Shown here: piece after piece, positions 1 through 8,444 of the stretch
Layout: the number at the start of each line of letters is the position of its first letter
Position numbering within the stretch: the first letter of the stretch is position 1
NCBI RefSeq assembly: GCF_001593605.1
Contig: NZ_CP012836.1
Span: 1,926,501-1,990,500 of the forward strand
DNA from: Algoriphagus sanaruensis
Lineage (GTDB): Bacteria; Bacteroidota; Bacteroidia; Cytophagales; Cyclobacteriaceae
Length of the DNA stretch: 64,000 bases
Reading direction: 5' to 3'
Notes under the pieces: model-generated
What the model was told of the DNA's origin: nothing
The model's input: the letters and a program-made list of their open reading frames with translations, nothing else
The model's database searches: none
Made by a program: the position numbers and the translations under genes

Positions 1-1
1 C

Positions 2-103
2 GATGATGAGGGGCAAAAGTTATTCGGCTATTTAAAGCCTCTTTCGGAAGAACTGGATACCACTATCCGACAGCATGCAAAAAAAATGAGCGCTTTTATT
101 TAA
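2..103 (+). CDS. C-terminal end of an unidentified protein (partial)
   Basis: An open frame enters from the left edge and stops at TAA 101-103, giving the last 33 residues of a protein (begins DDEGQKLFGY, ends KKMSAFI). It is rich in charged residues and too short to assign. The stop codon lies inside the terminator hairpin that follows, which supports a genuine gene end. The function cannot be told from this fragment. Confidence 0.6.
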   Translation, partial: DDEGQKLFGYLKPLSEELDTTIRQHAKKMSAFI

Positions 104-119
104 AGCGCTCATTTTTTTT
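85..119. terminator. Bidirectional intrinsic terminator
   Basis: A 12-bp perfect stem (85-96 with 102-113, core GAGCGCTT) with a 5-nt loop is followed by eight T on the plus strand and preceded by an A-run. It can end both the left-edge gene and the convergent ricT-gldH transcript. Confidence 0.85.
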
Positions 120-579
120 ACCTACTTACCTTGATTCCTACAGACTCAATTCCCTGCAAAACTTCCTCGCGCATTGCGGGAGAAAGAGTGACAGAATTTG
201 TACCTGATGGAAATTGGATTGGAATAGTATCCAATTTAGTATAAGATCCACCAAATCCTTTTCCTAGAGGTTTTCCTGTTTTGGAATTAAACAAAGGGAC
301 ATTGATTAATTTTTTATCCAAAACCCGATCCAATGAATCTTTTAGGGTAAGTTGAATGTAGCAATTGGAATAAGGATACTTCTCATTAAATCGGATTCCT
401 ATCAGAGGAGTACCCGAGTTCATTTGTTCTGAATTTGGGAATTTGTATACAAGAGAATCCCCAACATTCCAGCCCATTTCCTTGATTTTTTGGTATTCTT
501 CATAAATCCTATCGTTGTTACATTGAGTAAACAAGAGGATAAATAAAGCACCAAGTGTGACCTTAATTGCCTTGTCCAT
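118..579 (-). CDS. gldH: Gliding motility lipoprotein GldH
   Basis: A 153-residue lipoprotein of the Bacteroidota gliding machinery, predicted to be anchored in the periplasm-facing envelope. In Flavobacterium, GldH is needed for gliding and for stability of the Gld/type IX secretion apparatus. The start at 579 gives a short basic N-terminus, a hydrophobic stretch and a lipobox ending at Cys20 (LLFTQC). A longer frame back to 774 has no signal peptide and overlaps the upstream gene deeply, so it was not used. The chosen start overlaps the stop of the ricT-like gene (563) by 17 bp, suggesting translational coupling. The family assignment rests on the lipobox, the N-terminal YxxYQxI region and overall length. 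Other gld genes are not in the window. Confidence 0.8.
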   Translation of the reverse strand: MDKAIKVTLGALFILLFTQCNNDRIYEEYQKIKEMGWNVGDSLVYKFPNSEQMNSGTPLIGIRFNEKYPYSNCYIQLTLKDSLDRVLDKKLINVPLFNSKTGKPLGKGFGGSYTKLDTIPIQFPSGTNSVTLSPAMREEVLQGIESVGIKVSR

Positions 580-1984
580 TTGAGCTATCGTTAGGCCCTT
601 GATTTCTTCTTGGAGGGAATTTTCGCTTGTTTTCAGGCTTTGGTCCCGATCCATTCGACAGTGCATCAGAAGCTGGTGACGAAGCTTGAGGTCCATTAGG
701 TTTAGGACGATTTCTATTTTTCTTACGTCGACGAGCTTCTGAAGATTGACGATCACCTTCTTGATTTTGCTCATTTACATTCGCTCGAGGAGGCTTTGGC
801 GAATTAGCAGGTTTTTCGGAAGAAGGCTTAGCCTCTCTTTTTTCTGCTGGAGTTGGATTCACAGGAGAAGAAGCATTAGCCTGGTCAGTCCTAGGCTTTT
901 TCTTTTTCTTCTTTTTCTTTTTAGCAAACTTCTTATCCAACAGTTCCAATTCCCGAGTGGATTGAGCAGCGAGATCCTCTATTTCGGTAGACTTATCAAC
1001 TTGCAAGTTGAAGACTTTGGTCCCTTGCTCATTTAAAGTTTGTATTTCCCGTACTCTATCACAGGTAATGCTGTGCCAATCATTATCATTGTTGTAGCTA
1101 AACCACATCAATTTTCTAAAAATATCAGTCTTTTGGAGTTTGGCAGGACCTTGTTCTGTGAGCAAGGGTTTCTCCACTTGTGGGATGTCCTTGATAGCAT
1201 CCATGTAGGTATCTAGCTCATAATTGAGGCAACATTTTAATCGGCCGCATTGTCCGCTTAATTTGCCCGGATTAAGGGAAAGATTTTGGTAGCGTGCAGC
1301 AGAGGTCGATACATTTTTGAAATCTACCAACCAAGTAGAACAGCAGAGCTCTCTTCCGCAAACTCCAATTCCACCAATTCTTCCAGCTTCCTGCCGTAAG
1401 CTGATTTGGCGCATTTCCACTCGGATTTTAAATTCTGAGGCCAGAATTTTGATCAGTTCTCTAAAATCTACCCGGTCATCTGCAGAATAATAAAAGGTTG
1501 CTTTGGAATTGTCAGCCTGATATTCGACATCTGACATTTTCATTTGCAGCCCTAATTCATCCACAATCTGCTTGCAACGATAAAGGGTTGGAATTTCCCG
1601 ATTTTTGGCTTCCTGCCATTTTTCGAGGTCCTTTTCATTAGCTATCCGATAGATTTTGGTGATGTTGTCATCGTCACGGATTTTCCGCTTTTGCATTTGC
1701 AATCGCACGAGTTCTCCCTGAAGCGAAACATATCCGATATGATGTCCATTGGGCACATCTACTACTACAGGATCCCCTGTAGTCAGAGCTAAATAATTTA
1801 CATTTCGGAAGTATTCTTTACGTCCTCCCTTAAATTTTATTTCAACAATATCAAAGTTATCGACTTGAGGGATGCCCATGTGAGCAAGCCAGTCGAAAGA
1901 ATTCATTTTATTACAATCACTCGTTCCACATGAGCCGCCGTTTTGACAGCCTCCAGTGGTTGAGCAAGTACTACATCCAGCCAT
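563..1984 (-). CDS. ricT: RicT/YaaT-like PSP1-domain protein
   Basis: 473 residues. The N-terminus is cysteine-rich (Cys 4, 7, 13, 19, 24). The PSP1 domain runs over about residues 130-260 and carries two conserved cysteine clusters, CGRELCCSTW (about 209-218) and GQCGRLKCC (about 244-252). In Bacillus, RicT works with RicA and RicF in an Fe-S-containing complex that affects RNase Y-dependent RNA maturation; the role in Bacteroidota is unclear. After about residue 340 the protein becomes a low-complexity basic tail with a run of nine lysines followed by a Pro/Asn/Ser-rich segment, which may bind nucleic acid. It is the first gene of a two-gene unit with gldH and overlaps it. Confidence 0.85.
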   Translation of the reverse strand: MAGCSTCSTTGGCQNGGSCGTSDCNKMNSFDWLAHMGIPQVDNFDIVEIKFKGGRKEYFRNVNYLALTTGDPVVVDVPNGHHIGYVSLQGELVRLQMQKRKIRDDDNITKIYRIANEKDLEKWQEAKNREIPTLYRCKQIVDELGLQMKMSDVEYQADNSKATFYYSADDRVDFRELIKILASEFKIRVEMRQISLRQEAGRIGGIGVCGRELCCSTWLVDFKNVSTSAARYQNLSLNPGKLSGQCGRLKCCLNYELDTYMDAIKDIPQVEKPLLTEQGPAKLQKTDIFRKLMWFSYNNDNDWHSITCDRVREIQTLNEQGTKVFNLQVDKSTEIEDLAAQSTRELELLDKKFAKKKKKKKKKPRTDQANASSPVNPTPAEKREAKPSSEKPANSPKPPRANVNEQNQEGDRQSSEARRRKKNRNRPKPNGPQASSPASDALSNGSGPKPENKRKFPPRRNQGPNDSSNGQGN

Positions 1985-2025
1985 AAGGTATATTCAGGGC
2001 TTTCGCCTCGTTTTATTTGGGTTTA

Positions 2026-3312
2026 TCAACTTAGTTTTTTCAGATCTTGACCAATATCTCTTCGAAAATAGGCCTTTTCCCATGAAATCTTACCTACTGT
2101 TTCATAGGCATTTTGAAGAGCAGTGTCTAGAGACTCTCCAAAGCCCGTGATGGCTAAAACTCGACCACCTTGATTGATTAGGCTGCCGTTTGAATTGATT
2201 CCAGTTCCAGCATGAAAAACAACACTTCCAGCAGTTTGATCAGGGAGGCTAATTGTAAATCCTTTTTCATAATTCCCGGGGTATCCACCGCTTACCATCA
2301 CCACGGTAGTAGCATAATTTTTTGAAATTTGGAGCTGATGTTGAGAAAGAGTCTGGGTGGCAATGCCCATTAATAACTCCACAAAATCACTTTCTATTCG
2401 AGGCAAAACGGCTTCAGTTTCTGGATCTCCCATTCGAACATTGTACTCAATGACAAATGGTTCCCCGTCTGTATTCATTAACCCAATGAATAAAAAGCCT
2501 TTATAATCAATGGATTCTTTTTCTAATCCAGCAATAGTGGGTTTTACAATCCGATCTTCCACTTTCTTCATGAAAGCATCATCTGCAAAAATTACCGGAC
2601 TTACTGCTCCCATTCCACCGGTGTTTAAACCCGTGTCACCTTCTCCAATACGCTTGTAATCTTTTGCTTCTGGTAGGATTTTGTAATTTTTACCATCTGT
2701 CGCCACAAAAACGGAAACTTCAATTCCGGATAAAAACTCCTCAACCACCACCTTTGCAGAGGCACTTCCAAATTTCGCTTCTAGAAGCATCTCTTTTAAT
2801 TCTTGTTTCGCTTCTTCCAAAGTTTGGCAAATCAATACGCCTTTACCAGCTGCCAAGCCATCTGCTTTGAGTACGATAGGAAGTTTTTGAGTTTCTAGGT
2901 AGGCTAATCCTTCTTCAATTTGTTCAGGAGTAAAGGTTTCGTAAGCAGCAGTTGGGATTTCATTGCGTTGCATAAATCGCTTTGAAAAATCTTTACTTCC
3001 TTCCAAGGTTGCCCCTAGGGCGCTTGGTCCTACGATAGGTAAATTAGAAGTTTCTGGTCTGGAACGCATATAATCAACAAAGCCCCGAACCAATGGTTCT
3101 TCAGGTCCTACCACCACGAGACCGATGGATTCCTGGAGAATGAATTCAGCCAGCTTTTCAAAATCTGTAGCTGAAATGGAAATATTAGTGGCTATTTGTG
3201 CGGTTCCTGCATTTCCAGGTGCCACAAAAAGGCGGGTACAAGATGGACTTTGTACAATCTTCCAAGCAAAGGCATGTTCTCTGCCTCCGCTTCCCAATAA
3301 GAGTATGTTCAT
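2026..3312 (-). CDS. purD: Phosphoribosylamine--glycine ligase (GAR synthetase)
   Basis: 428 residues, the normal length for PurD. It joins glycine to 5-phosphoribosylamine using ATP, step two of de novo purine synthesis in the cytosol. The N-terminal GSGGREHA motif starts at residue 7, followed by GPEEPLVRG, the ATP-grasp region (LKADGLAAGKGV) and the metal-binding MGDPETEAVLPR near residue 300. The gene starts 15 bp downstream of the recQ stop on the same strand, so the two are probably co-transcribed. Confidence 0.97.
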   Translation of the reverse strand: MNILLLGSGGREHAFAWKIVQSPSCTRLFVAPGNAGTAQIATNISISATDFEKLAEFILQESIGLVVVGPEEPLVRGFVDYMRSRPETSNLPIVGPSALGATLEGSKDFSKRFMQRNEIPTAAYETFTPEQIEEGLAYLETQKLPIVLKADGLAAGKGVLICQTLEEAKQELKEMLLEAKFGSASAKVVVEEFLSGIEVSVFVATDGKNYKILPEAKDYKRIGEGDTGLNTGGMGAVSPVIFADDAFMKKVEDRIVKPTIAGLEKESIDYKGFLFIGLMNTDGEPFVIEYNVRMGDPETEAVLPRIESDFVELLMGIATQTLSQHQLQISKNYATTVVMVSGGYPGNYEKGFTISLPDQTAGSVVFHAGTGINSNGSLINQGGRVLAITGFGESLDTALQNAYETVGKISWEKAYFRRDIGQDLKKLS

Positions 3313-3327
3313 TTAATCTAGACGATT

Positions 3328-5505
3328 TTAATTGGCATGTTCAGAAATAAACTTGATGCGATAGACTCGAAGTTCGTCTTCGGCAAAATCTTCATCAGCT
3401 AATTCTTCCAATGCAGTTTTTATGTGATCGGTTTCCGCATTCATAAAATAATCATGGAGGATTTCTTCACGCTCTTCATCCATGATATGATGAATGTAGT
3501 AATCGATATTTAGTTTGGTTCCGCTGTAAATAATTTGTTCAATTTCATGAAGCAGATCATTGACTGACATGCTCAAGTTCTCGGCGATTTCATCCAAGTC
3601 GATTTTGCGGTCAATCTGCTGGATGATCGAAATTTTGACTTTCGAGCGATTTCCGGAAGTTTTCACGACTACTTCCGAAGCAGTCTCAATTTCATTTTCT
3701 TCGACGTAAGTGGCAATAAGTTTTAAGAAAGGAGCTCCAAATTTGGCCACTTTTCCCATTCCTACACCATTAATTTGAGCAAGCTCTTCTTTGGTTGTAG
3801 GGTAAACAGTCGCCATTTCTTCCAAGGAAGGATCTTGGAAAATCACATAAGGAGGAAGACCTTTGGTTTTTGCTACTCGTTTCCGTTCAGCCTTTAGAAG
3901 TTCAAACAGCTTTTCATCGTATGCTGGACCAGAGCTAACGGGCAAATCAGCCGTTTCTGATTCAGAGATTTTGTCAAAATCATGATCTCGAACAAGATCT
4001 ATTGAATAAGGAGCTTCCAAAAACTCTCGTCCCTTTCTGGTTACCTTGAGTATTCCGTAGGCTTCTATGTCCTTTTCTAAGAAGTTTAGAATCATAGCTT
4101 GCCTGATAATCGAGGTCCAGTGTTTTTCAGATTCTTCGGCTCCTTTTCCAAAAACGCTCAACTGATCATGTTTGTAGCTAGCTACATATTCATCTCTTTC
4201 ACCTCGAATGACACGTACAAGGTGTTCTAATGAAAAGCGTTCCTTGGTTTGGTCCACTGTGTCAAGGGCAGTTTGAATAAAATCTATTCCCTCGTACACC
4301 TCTCGTTCGCGCTTGCAATTATCGCAAAATCCACAATCCTCTTCCATCACTTCTCCGAAGTAATTCAGGATAAATTTCCGCCTGCAAACTCCTGTTTCAG
4401 AGTAAGCAGCCATTTCCTGAAGGAGGATTTTGGCATTTTCTCGTTCGGTTACAGCCTTGTCCTTGTTGAATTTATCAAGCTTGAGGATGTCTTCATAGCG
4501 ATAGAACATTAAGCAATGTCCTTCCAATCCGTCTCTACCTGCTCGACCAGTTTCTTGGTAATAGCCTTCCAAGGATTTCGGCACATCGTAGTGGATTACA
4601 TATCGGACATCTGGTTTGTCAATCCCCATTCCAAAGGCAATCGTAGCGACGATGACATCGAGCTCTTCATTCAGAAAATCATCTTGGGTCTTGATTCGTA
4701 CCGAAGCATCCAATCCTGCGTGATAGGGAGCTGCATTGATCTGATTCACTTTAAGCAGTTCCGCTATTTCTTCTACTTTCTTTCGGCTGAGGCAATAAAT
4801 AATCCCTGATTTGCCTTTATGCTGCTTGATGAACTTGATAAGGGCTTTCTTGGACTCATTTTTTACTTTGGGACGAACCTCATAGAAAAGGTTGGTTCGA
4901 TTGAATGAAGACTTGAATAAATCAGCCTCCTCCATTTGCAGGTTTTTTTGAATGTCCTGCTGAACCTTTGGTGTAGCTGTAGCTGTAAGCGCGATGATTG
5001 GGAGATTGGGTGCAATTTGCCCCACAATGGATTTGATTTTTCGGTATTCAGGCCTAAAATCATGTCCCCATTCAGAAATACAATGGGCCTCGTCTATTGC
5101 AACAAAGCTGAGATTTGCCTCTTTGAGAAAATTGACATTCTCTTCTTTGGTTAACGATTCCGGAGCAACATAAAGCAACTTAGTTTTTCCTTTGAGAACT
5201 TCACTTTTAACCTTGGTCGCTTCCGATTTGGTAAGGGTAGAATTCAGAAAGTGGGCATTGATTCCCACGGCATTCAATTGATCTACTTGATTTTTCATCA
5301 AGGCGATCAAGGGAGAAATGACAATTGCAGTACCTTCATTTACTACCGCTGGTAATTGGTAACAAAGGGATTTACCAGCGCCTGTGGGCATGATTACGAA
5401 GGTATTCCTGTTCTTAAGCAGGTTGTCTACAATCAGTTCCTGATTGCCTCGGAACTGACTGAATCCGAAGATTCGTTTGAGCTCAGCTTTTACTTTTTCC
5501 TCCAC
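3328..5505 (-). CDS. recQ: ATP-dependent DNA helicase RecQ
   Basis: 725 residues. A 3'-5' superfamily-2 helicase acting in recombination and fork repair. Order of parts: Walker A MPTGAGKS (39-46), DEAH box (138-141) followed by the RecQ aromatic loop, helicase C-terminal domain ending with QETGRAGRDG, a zinc site with four cysteines (about 375-398, ending CGFCDNC), the RQC winged helix, an HRDC domain (about 515-590), then about 110 extra C-terminal residues that look like another helix-turn-helix, as in many Bacteroidota RecQ proteins. The start codon is GTG at 5505; an in-frame TAG lies four codons upstream, so no earlier start is possible. Confidence 0.97.
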   Translation of the reverse strand: MEEKVKAELKRIFGFSQFRGNQELIVDNLLKNRNTFVIMPTGAGKSLCYQLPAVVNEGTAIVISPLIALMKNQVDQLNAVGINAHFLNSTLTKSEATKVKSEVLKGKTKLLYVAPESLTKEENVNFLKEANLSFVAIDEAHCISEWGHDFRPEYRKIKSIVGQIAPNLPIIALTATATPKVQQDIQKNLQMEEADLFKSSFNRTNLFYEVRPKVKNESKKALIKFIKQHKGKSGIIYCLSRKKVEEIAELLKVNQINAAPYHAGLDASVRIKTQDDFLNEELDVIVATIAFGMGIDKPDVRYVIHYDVPKSLEGYYQETGRAGRDGLEGHCLMFYRYEDILKLDKFNKDKAVTERENAKILLQEMAAYSETGVCRRKFILNYFGEVMEEDCGFCDNCKREREVYEGIDFIQTALDTVDQTKERFSLEHLVRVIRGERDEYVASYKHDQLSVFGKGAEESEKHWTSIIRQAMILNFLEKDIEAYGILKVTRKGREFLEAPYSIDLVRDHDFDKISESETADLPVSSGPAYDEKLFELLKAERKRVAKTKGLPPYVIFQDPSLEEMATVYPTTKEELAQINGVGMGKVAKFGAPFLKLIATYVEENEIETASEVVVKTSGNRSKVKISIIQQIDRKIDLDEIAENLSMSVNDLLHEIEQIIYSGTKLNIDYYIHHIMDEEREEILHDYFMNAETDHIKTALEELADEDFAEDELRVYRIKFISEHAN

Positions 5506-5564
5506 GTGAAGAAAGGTCTAAAGGGTGAAGAATACCTGAAATCAGGAATGAACGATTAGTTTTA

Positions 5565-5572
5565 TACCTTTG
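5565..5572 (+). promoter_or_regulatory. Candidate -7 box (TAnnTTTG) for the kdsD-manC operon
   Basis: TACCTTTG lies 30 bp before the chosen start of the isomerase gene, in the 96-bp gap between divergent recQ and kdsD. It matches the Bacteroidota -7 consensus TAnnTTTG. I see no convincing -33 TTTG at the usual spacing, so this is a moderate call. Confidence 0.45.
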
Positions 5573-5601
5573 TGCAAAATTAGTGATTAACGCAAGTAAA
5601 A

Positions 5602-6570
5602 TTGAATTTAGCACAAAATATTAGAAATACTGCTACCCGTGTCCTTCAAAATGAATCTGAGGCCATCCACTCGCTTATTGCACAGATTGATCAAGATTTT
5701 GAAGCATGCGTAGATCGCATTCTCCATAGTGAGGGACGTGTTGTTTTAACGGGTGTAGGTAAAAGTGCTATCATAGCCAATAAGATTGTTGCCACATTAA
5801 ACTCAACGGGTACACCAGCACTTTTTATGCATGCGGCAGATGCGATTCACGGTGATTTGGGAATGATCCAGGAGCATGATATCGTGATCTGTATATCCAA
5901 ATCAGGGAATACGCCAGAGATAAAAGTGCTTGTTCCTCTACTCAAGAAAATGGGAGCGGTTTTGGTCGCTCTTGTGTCCAATGTTGATTCCTATTTGGCG
6001 GAGCAAGCAGATTATGTCCTGAATGCCTCGATAACAGCGGAAGCTTGTCCTCACAATTTAGCCCCAACTACCTCTACCACAGTGCATCTTGCACTAGGTG
6101 ACGCTTTAGCGGTTTGTCTCTTGGAAGCTAGGGGATTCACTTCTGATGATTTTGCCAAATACCATCCTGGAGGTTCTTTAGGGAAGCAACTGTACTTAAA
6201 AGTGGGAGATGTTATTTCCAAAAATCAGGTTCCAGTGGTCTCAGGAGATGCCGGTGTGGCGGAGGTTATTGTGGAGATTTCAGGAAAAAGACTGGGAGCA
6301 ACTGCAGTTGTGGATCAAGATGAACGACTATTGGGGATAATTACCGACGGGGATTTGCGCAGAATGCTCCAGAAAACCTTGGAAATTCAAAATTTGAAAG
6401 CATCAGATATTATGTCTGCAAATCCAAAAACGATTTCAAAGGATGAATTTGCCGTTCGTGCATTTAATCTGATGCGTAATCACAACATTACACAATTGGT
6501 AGCCATGGATGGAGAAAAAATCGCAGGATTTATCCATATTCATGATCTTATGAAAGAAGGTATCGTCTAA
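5602..6570 (+). CDS. kdsD: Arabinose-5-phosphate isomerase, KpsF/GutQ/KdsD family
   Basis: 322 residues. It interconverts ribulose-5-phosphate and arabinose-5-phosphate for KDO of lipopolysaccharide. An N-terminal SIS domain (about 30-175; GVGKSAIIANKI and CISKSGNTPE are the sugar-phosphate loops) is followed by two CBS domains (about 200-322). The start is inferred to be TTG at 5602: the frame has a stop at 5584-5586 and no ATG that keeps the N-terminal helix. The downstream mannose-1-phosphate guanylyltransferase starts 6 bp after its stop, so the pair probably forms a cell-surface sugar operon. Confidence 0.92.
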   Translation: MNLAQNIRNTATRVLQNESEAIHSLIAQIDQDFEACVDRILHSEGRVVLTGVGKSAIIANKIVATLNSTGTPALFMHAADAIHGDLGMIQEHDIVICISKSGNTPEIKVLVPLLKKMGAVLVALVSNVDSYLAEQADYVLNASITAEACPHNLAPTTSTTVHLALGDALAVCLLEARGFTSDDFAKYHPGGSLGKQLYLKVGDVISKNQVPVVSGDAGVAEVIVEISGKRLGATAVVDQDERLLGIITDGDLRRMLQKTLEIQNLKASDIMSANPKTISKDEFAVRAFNLMRNHNITQLVAMDGEKIAGFIHIHDLMKEGIV

Positions 6571-6576
6571 TTTACC

Positions 6577-7650
6577 ATGCAGGACAAACCCTATATTGTC
6601 ATCATGGCCGGGGGCGTAGGTTCCCGTTTTTGGCCATCTAGTCGAAATACTAAGCCGAAGCAATTTTTGGATATTTTAGGTACGGGGCGTACGCTCCTTC
6701 AGATGACCTTTGATCGGTTTAGTGAAGTAGCATCTCCAGATCAGTTTTTGGTGGTCACTCATTTTTCTTACACAGATCTTGTCAAAGAGCAGCTTCCTGA
6801 ATTGGCTGAGCATCAAATTTTGGCTGAGCCCCTTCGAAGAAATACAGCGGCTTGCATCGCCTATGCAGCTTTTAGAATTCAGGCCATTGATCCGAATGCA
6901 GTTATGATCGTGACTCCAGTAGATCATTTGATTCTGCAGGAGAATAAATTTCTACAAGCTATCCATCATGCAGTTGCCTCTGCTGCTGAGGATGGGAAAC
7001 TGATTACTCTTGGGATTAAACCCAACCAGCCTGCCACAGGATATGGGTATATTCAATATCACGAGAATGACCAGAAGATTGCCTTAAAGGTGAAAACCTT
7101 CACTGAAAAACCATCTCTGAAGCTTGCCAAAACCTTTTTGGATAGTGGTGATTTTGTCTGGAATTCGGGAATGTTTGTCTGGAAGGCCAAGAGCTTTATC
7201 GATCAACTTCACATTCATCTCCCTGACATGGCTGATGCCTTTGAAGGTGGGCAGCAGATCTTTGGTACTAGTGCTGAAAAAGAATTTATCAATCGAGCAT
7301 ATTCCCTGGTTAAAAATATCTCGATCGATTACGGCTTAATGGAAAAATCAGACCAAGTATATGTGATTCTGGGAGATTTTGGTTGGTCAGATTTGGGCTC
7401 ATGGCATAGTCTTCATGATCTAAGATCGAAAGATGAGCACAATAATGTGGTCGAAGCCAATGCGGTTCTATTCGAAACCCAAAATTCCTACATTAAAACA
7501 GATTCCGATAAACTAGTGGTAATCCAAGGCTTGGAAAATTACCTGGTCAATGAATCTGACAATGTATTATTGATTTGTAAACTGGATGCCGAAGAAAAGT
7601 TTAGAGATTTTGTGGCAACTGCAAAAAAGAAAAGCGAGGATTATATTTAA
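6577..7650 (+). CDS. manC: Mannose-1-phosphate guanylyltransferase
   Basis: 357 residues. It makes GDP-mannose from GTP and mannose-1-phosphate for surface polysaccharide and glycoprotein synthesis. The nucleotidyltransferase signature AGGVGSRFWPSSR begins at residue 11, followed by PKQFLDIL. GFGYIQ-like (GYGYIQY), TEKPSL and WNSGMFVWKA motifs are typical of the GDP-mannose pyrophosphorylase core. It lacks the C-terminal phosphomannose isomerase domain of bifunctional ManC, which matches the roughly 350-residue single-domain form. It is the second gene after kdsD. Confidence 0.93.
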   Translation: MQDKPYIVIMAGGVGSRFWPSSRNTKPKQFLDILGTGRTLLQMTFDRFSEVASPDQFLVVTHFSYTDLVKEQLPELAEHQILAEPLRRNTAACIAYAAFRIQAIDPNAVMIVTPVDHLILQENKFLQAIHHAVASAAEDGKLITLGIKPNQPATGYGYIQYHENDQKIALKVKTFTEKPSLKLAKTFLDSGDFVWNSGMFVWKAKSFIDQLHIHLPDMADAFEGGQQIFGTSAEKEFINRAYSLVKNISIDYGLMEKSDQVYVILGDFGWSDLGSWHSLHDLRSKDEHNNVVEANAVLFETQNSYIKTDSDKLVVIQGLENYLVNESDNVLLICKLDAEEKFRDFVATAKKKSEDYI

Positions 7651-7657
7651 TCCTCGC
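7634..7657. terminator. Hairpin between convergent manC and rlmB
   Basis: A 10-bp stem (7634-7643 with 7648-7657, GCGAGGATTA) with a 4-nt loop overlaps the manC stop codon. The T-tract is weak on the plus strand. On the minus strand it is followed by a good T-rich run, so it best serves the rlmB transcript. Confidence 0.65.
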
Positions 7658-7667
7658 CTTTAAGTTT

Positions 7668-8444
7668 TTAGGCTTTTCGTTGCCTGATGGCTTCATAAAC
7701 TGCTACTCCTGCAGAAACGGAGACATTTAAGCTTTCAATATTTCCGCTCATTGGGATTTTTACTTTTTCATCACAAATTCCCATAATCTCCTGAGAGATT
7801 CCATCTTCTTCCGATCCCATAACCAAAGCAACAGGTGCAGCCATGTCTGCCTCGTACATGAGCTTTTCGGTCTTTTCGGTGATAGCAACCAGCGCCAATC
7901 CCATTTTTTGCAGGTCTCGACAGGTGTAGAATAAATTTTTCACTCTCACCACAGGAATGAAATTCAATGCTCCTGCAGAGGTCTTGATGGCATCCGAGTT
8001 AATCTGTGCACTTCCTCGCTCAGGGATAATGATAGCATCTACTCCTGCACATTCAGCGGTTCTGGCAATCGCTCCAAAGTTTCGAACATCGGTTATTTGA
8101 TCCAAAACCAACACCAATGGAGCTTTTCCAATCGCATAGCAGGAATCAATCACATGATCTAAAGAGGCATAGGCAATAGCCGACATCTGAGCAATTACAC
8201 CTTGATGATTTTTTCGGGTAATGCGTTGAAGTTTGCCCTCTGGTACACGAACTACAGGGATATTGGCTCCCTTACAGGCTTGAAGCAGTTCTTTGATCAA
8301 GTCATTATTCAACTCTTTTTGGACAAGGATTTTGTCGATCTCCTTGCCTGCATGAATTGCCTCCATGACTGCTCGGGTACCGAATATGACGTCTTTGTCT
8401 TGGGCTCCTTTATCGATTAGAAAGCCATCCTTCCGCTTCTCCAT
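7668..8444 (-). CDS. rlmB: 23S rRNA 2'-O-methyltransferase RlmB-like (SPOUT/TrmH family)
   Basis: 258 residues from ATG 8444; a TTG seven codons earlier (8465) is possible but less likely. An N-terminal substrate-binding domain (VIFGTRAVMEAI) precedes a SPOUT knot domain with motif 1 NFGAIARTAECAG, motif 2 VALVMGSEEDGIS and motif 3 IPMSGNIESLNVSVSAGV, which bind SAM. RlmB methylates G2251 of 23S rRNA in E. coli; the exact site here is inferred. The start overlaps the 3' end of the upstream GWxTD gene by 28 bp, indicating coupling. Confidence 0.9.
   Translation of the reverse strand: MEKRKDGFLIDKGAQDKDVIFGTRAVMEAIHAGKEIDKILVQKELNNDLIKELLQACKGANIPVVRVPEGKLQRITRKNHQGVIAQMSAIAYASLDHVIDSCYAIGKAPLVLVLDQITDVRNFGAIARTAECAGVDAIIIPERGSAQINSDAIKTSAGALNFIPVVRVKNLFYTCRDLQKMGLALVAITEKTEKLMYEADMAAPVALVMGSEEDGISQEIMGICDEKVKIPMSGNIESLNVSVSAGVAVYEAIRQRKA

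Noticed and set aside
580..774. N-terminal extension of GldH to 774
   Set aside because: The extra 65 residues overlap the ricT frame, have no signal peptide and would bury the clear lipobox. The start at 579 is better.
746..1036. Plus-strand frame inside ricT and others like it
   Set aside because: Opposite-strand shadow of a clear gene with biased codons; no family or start signal.
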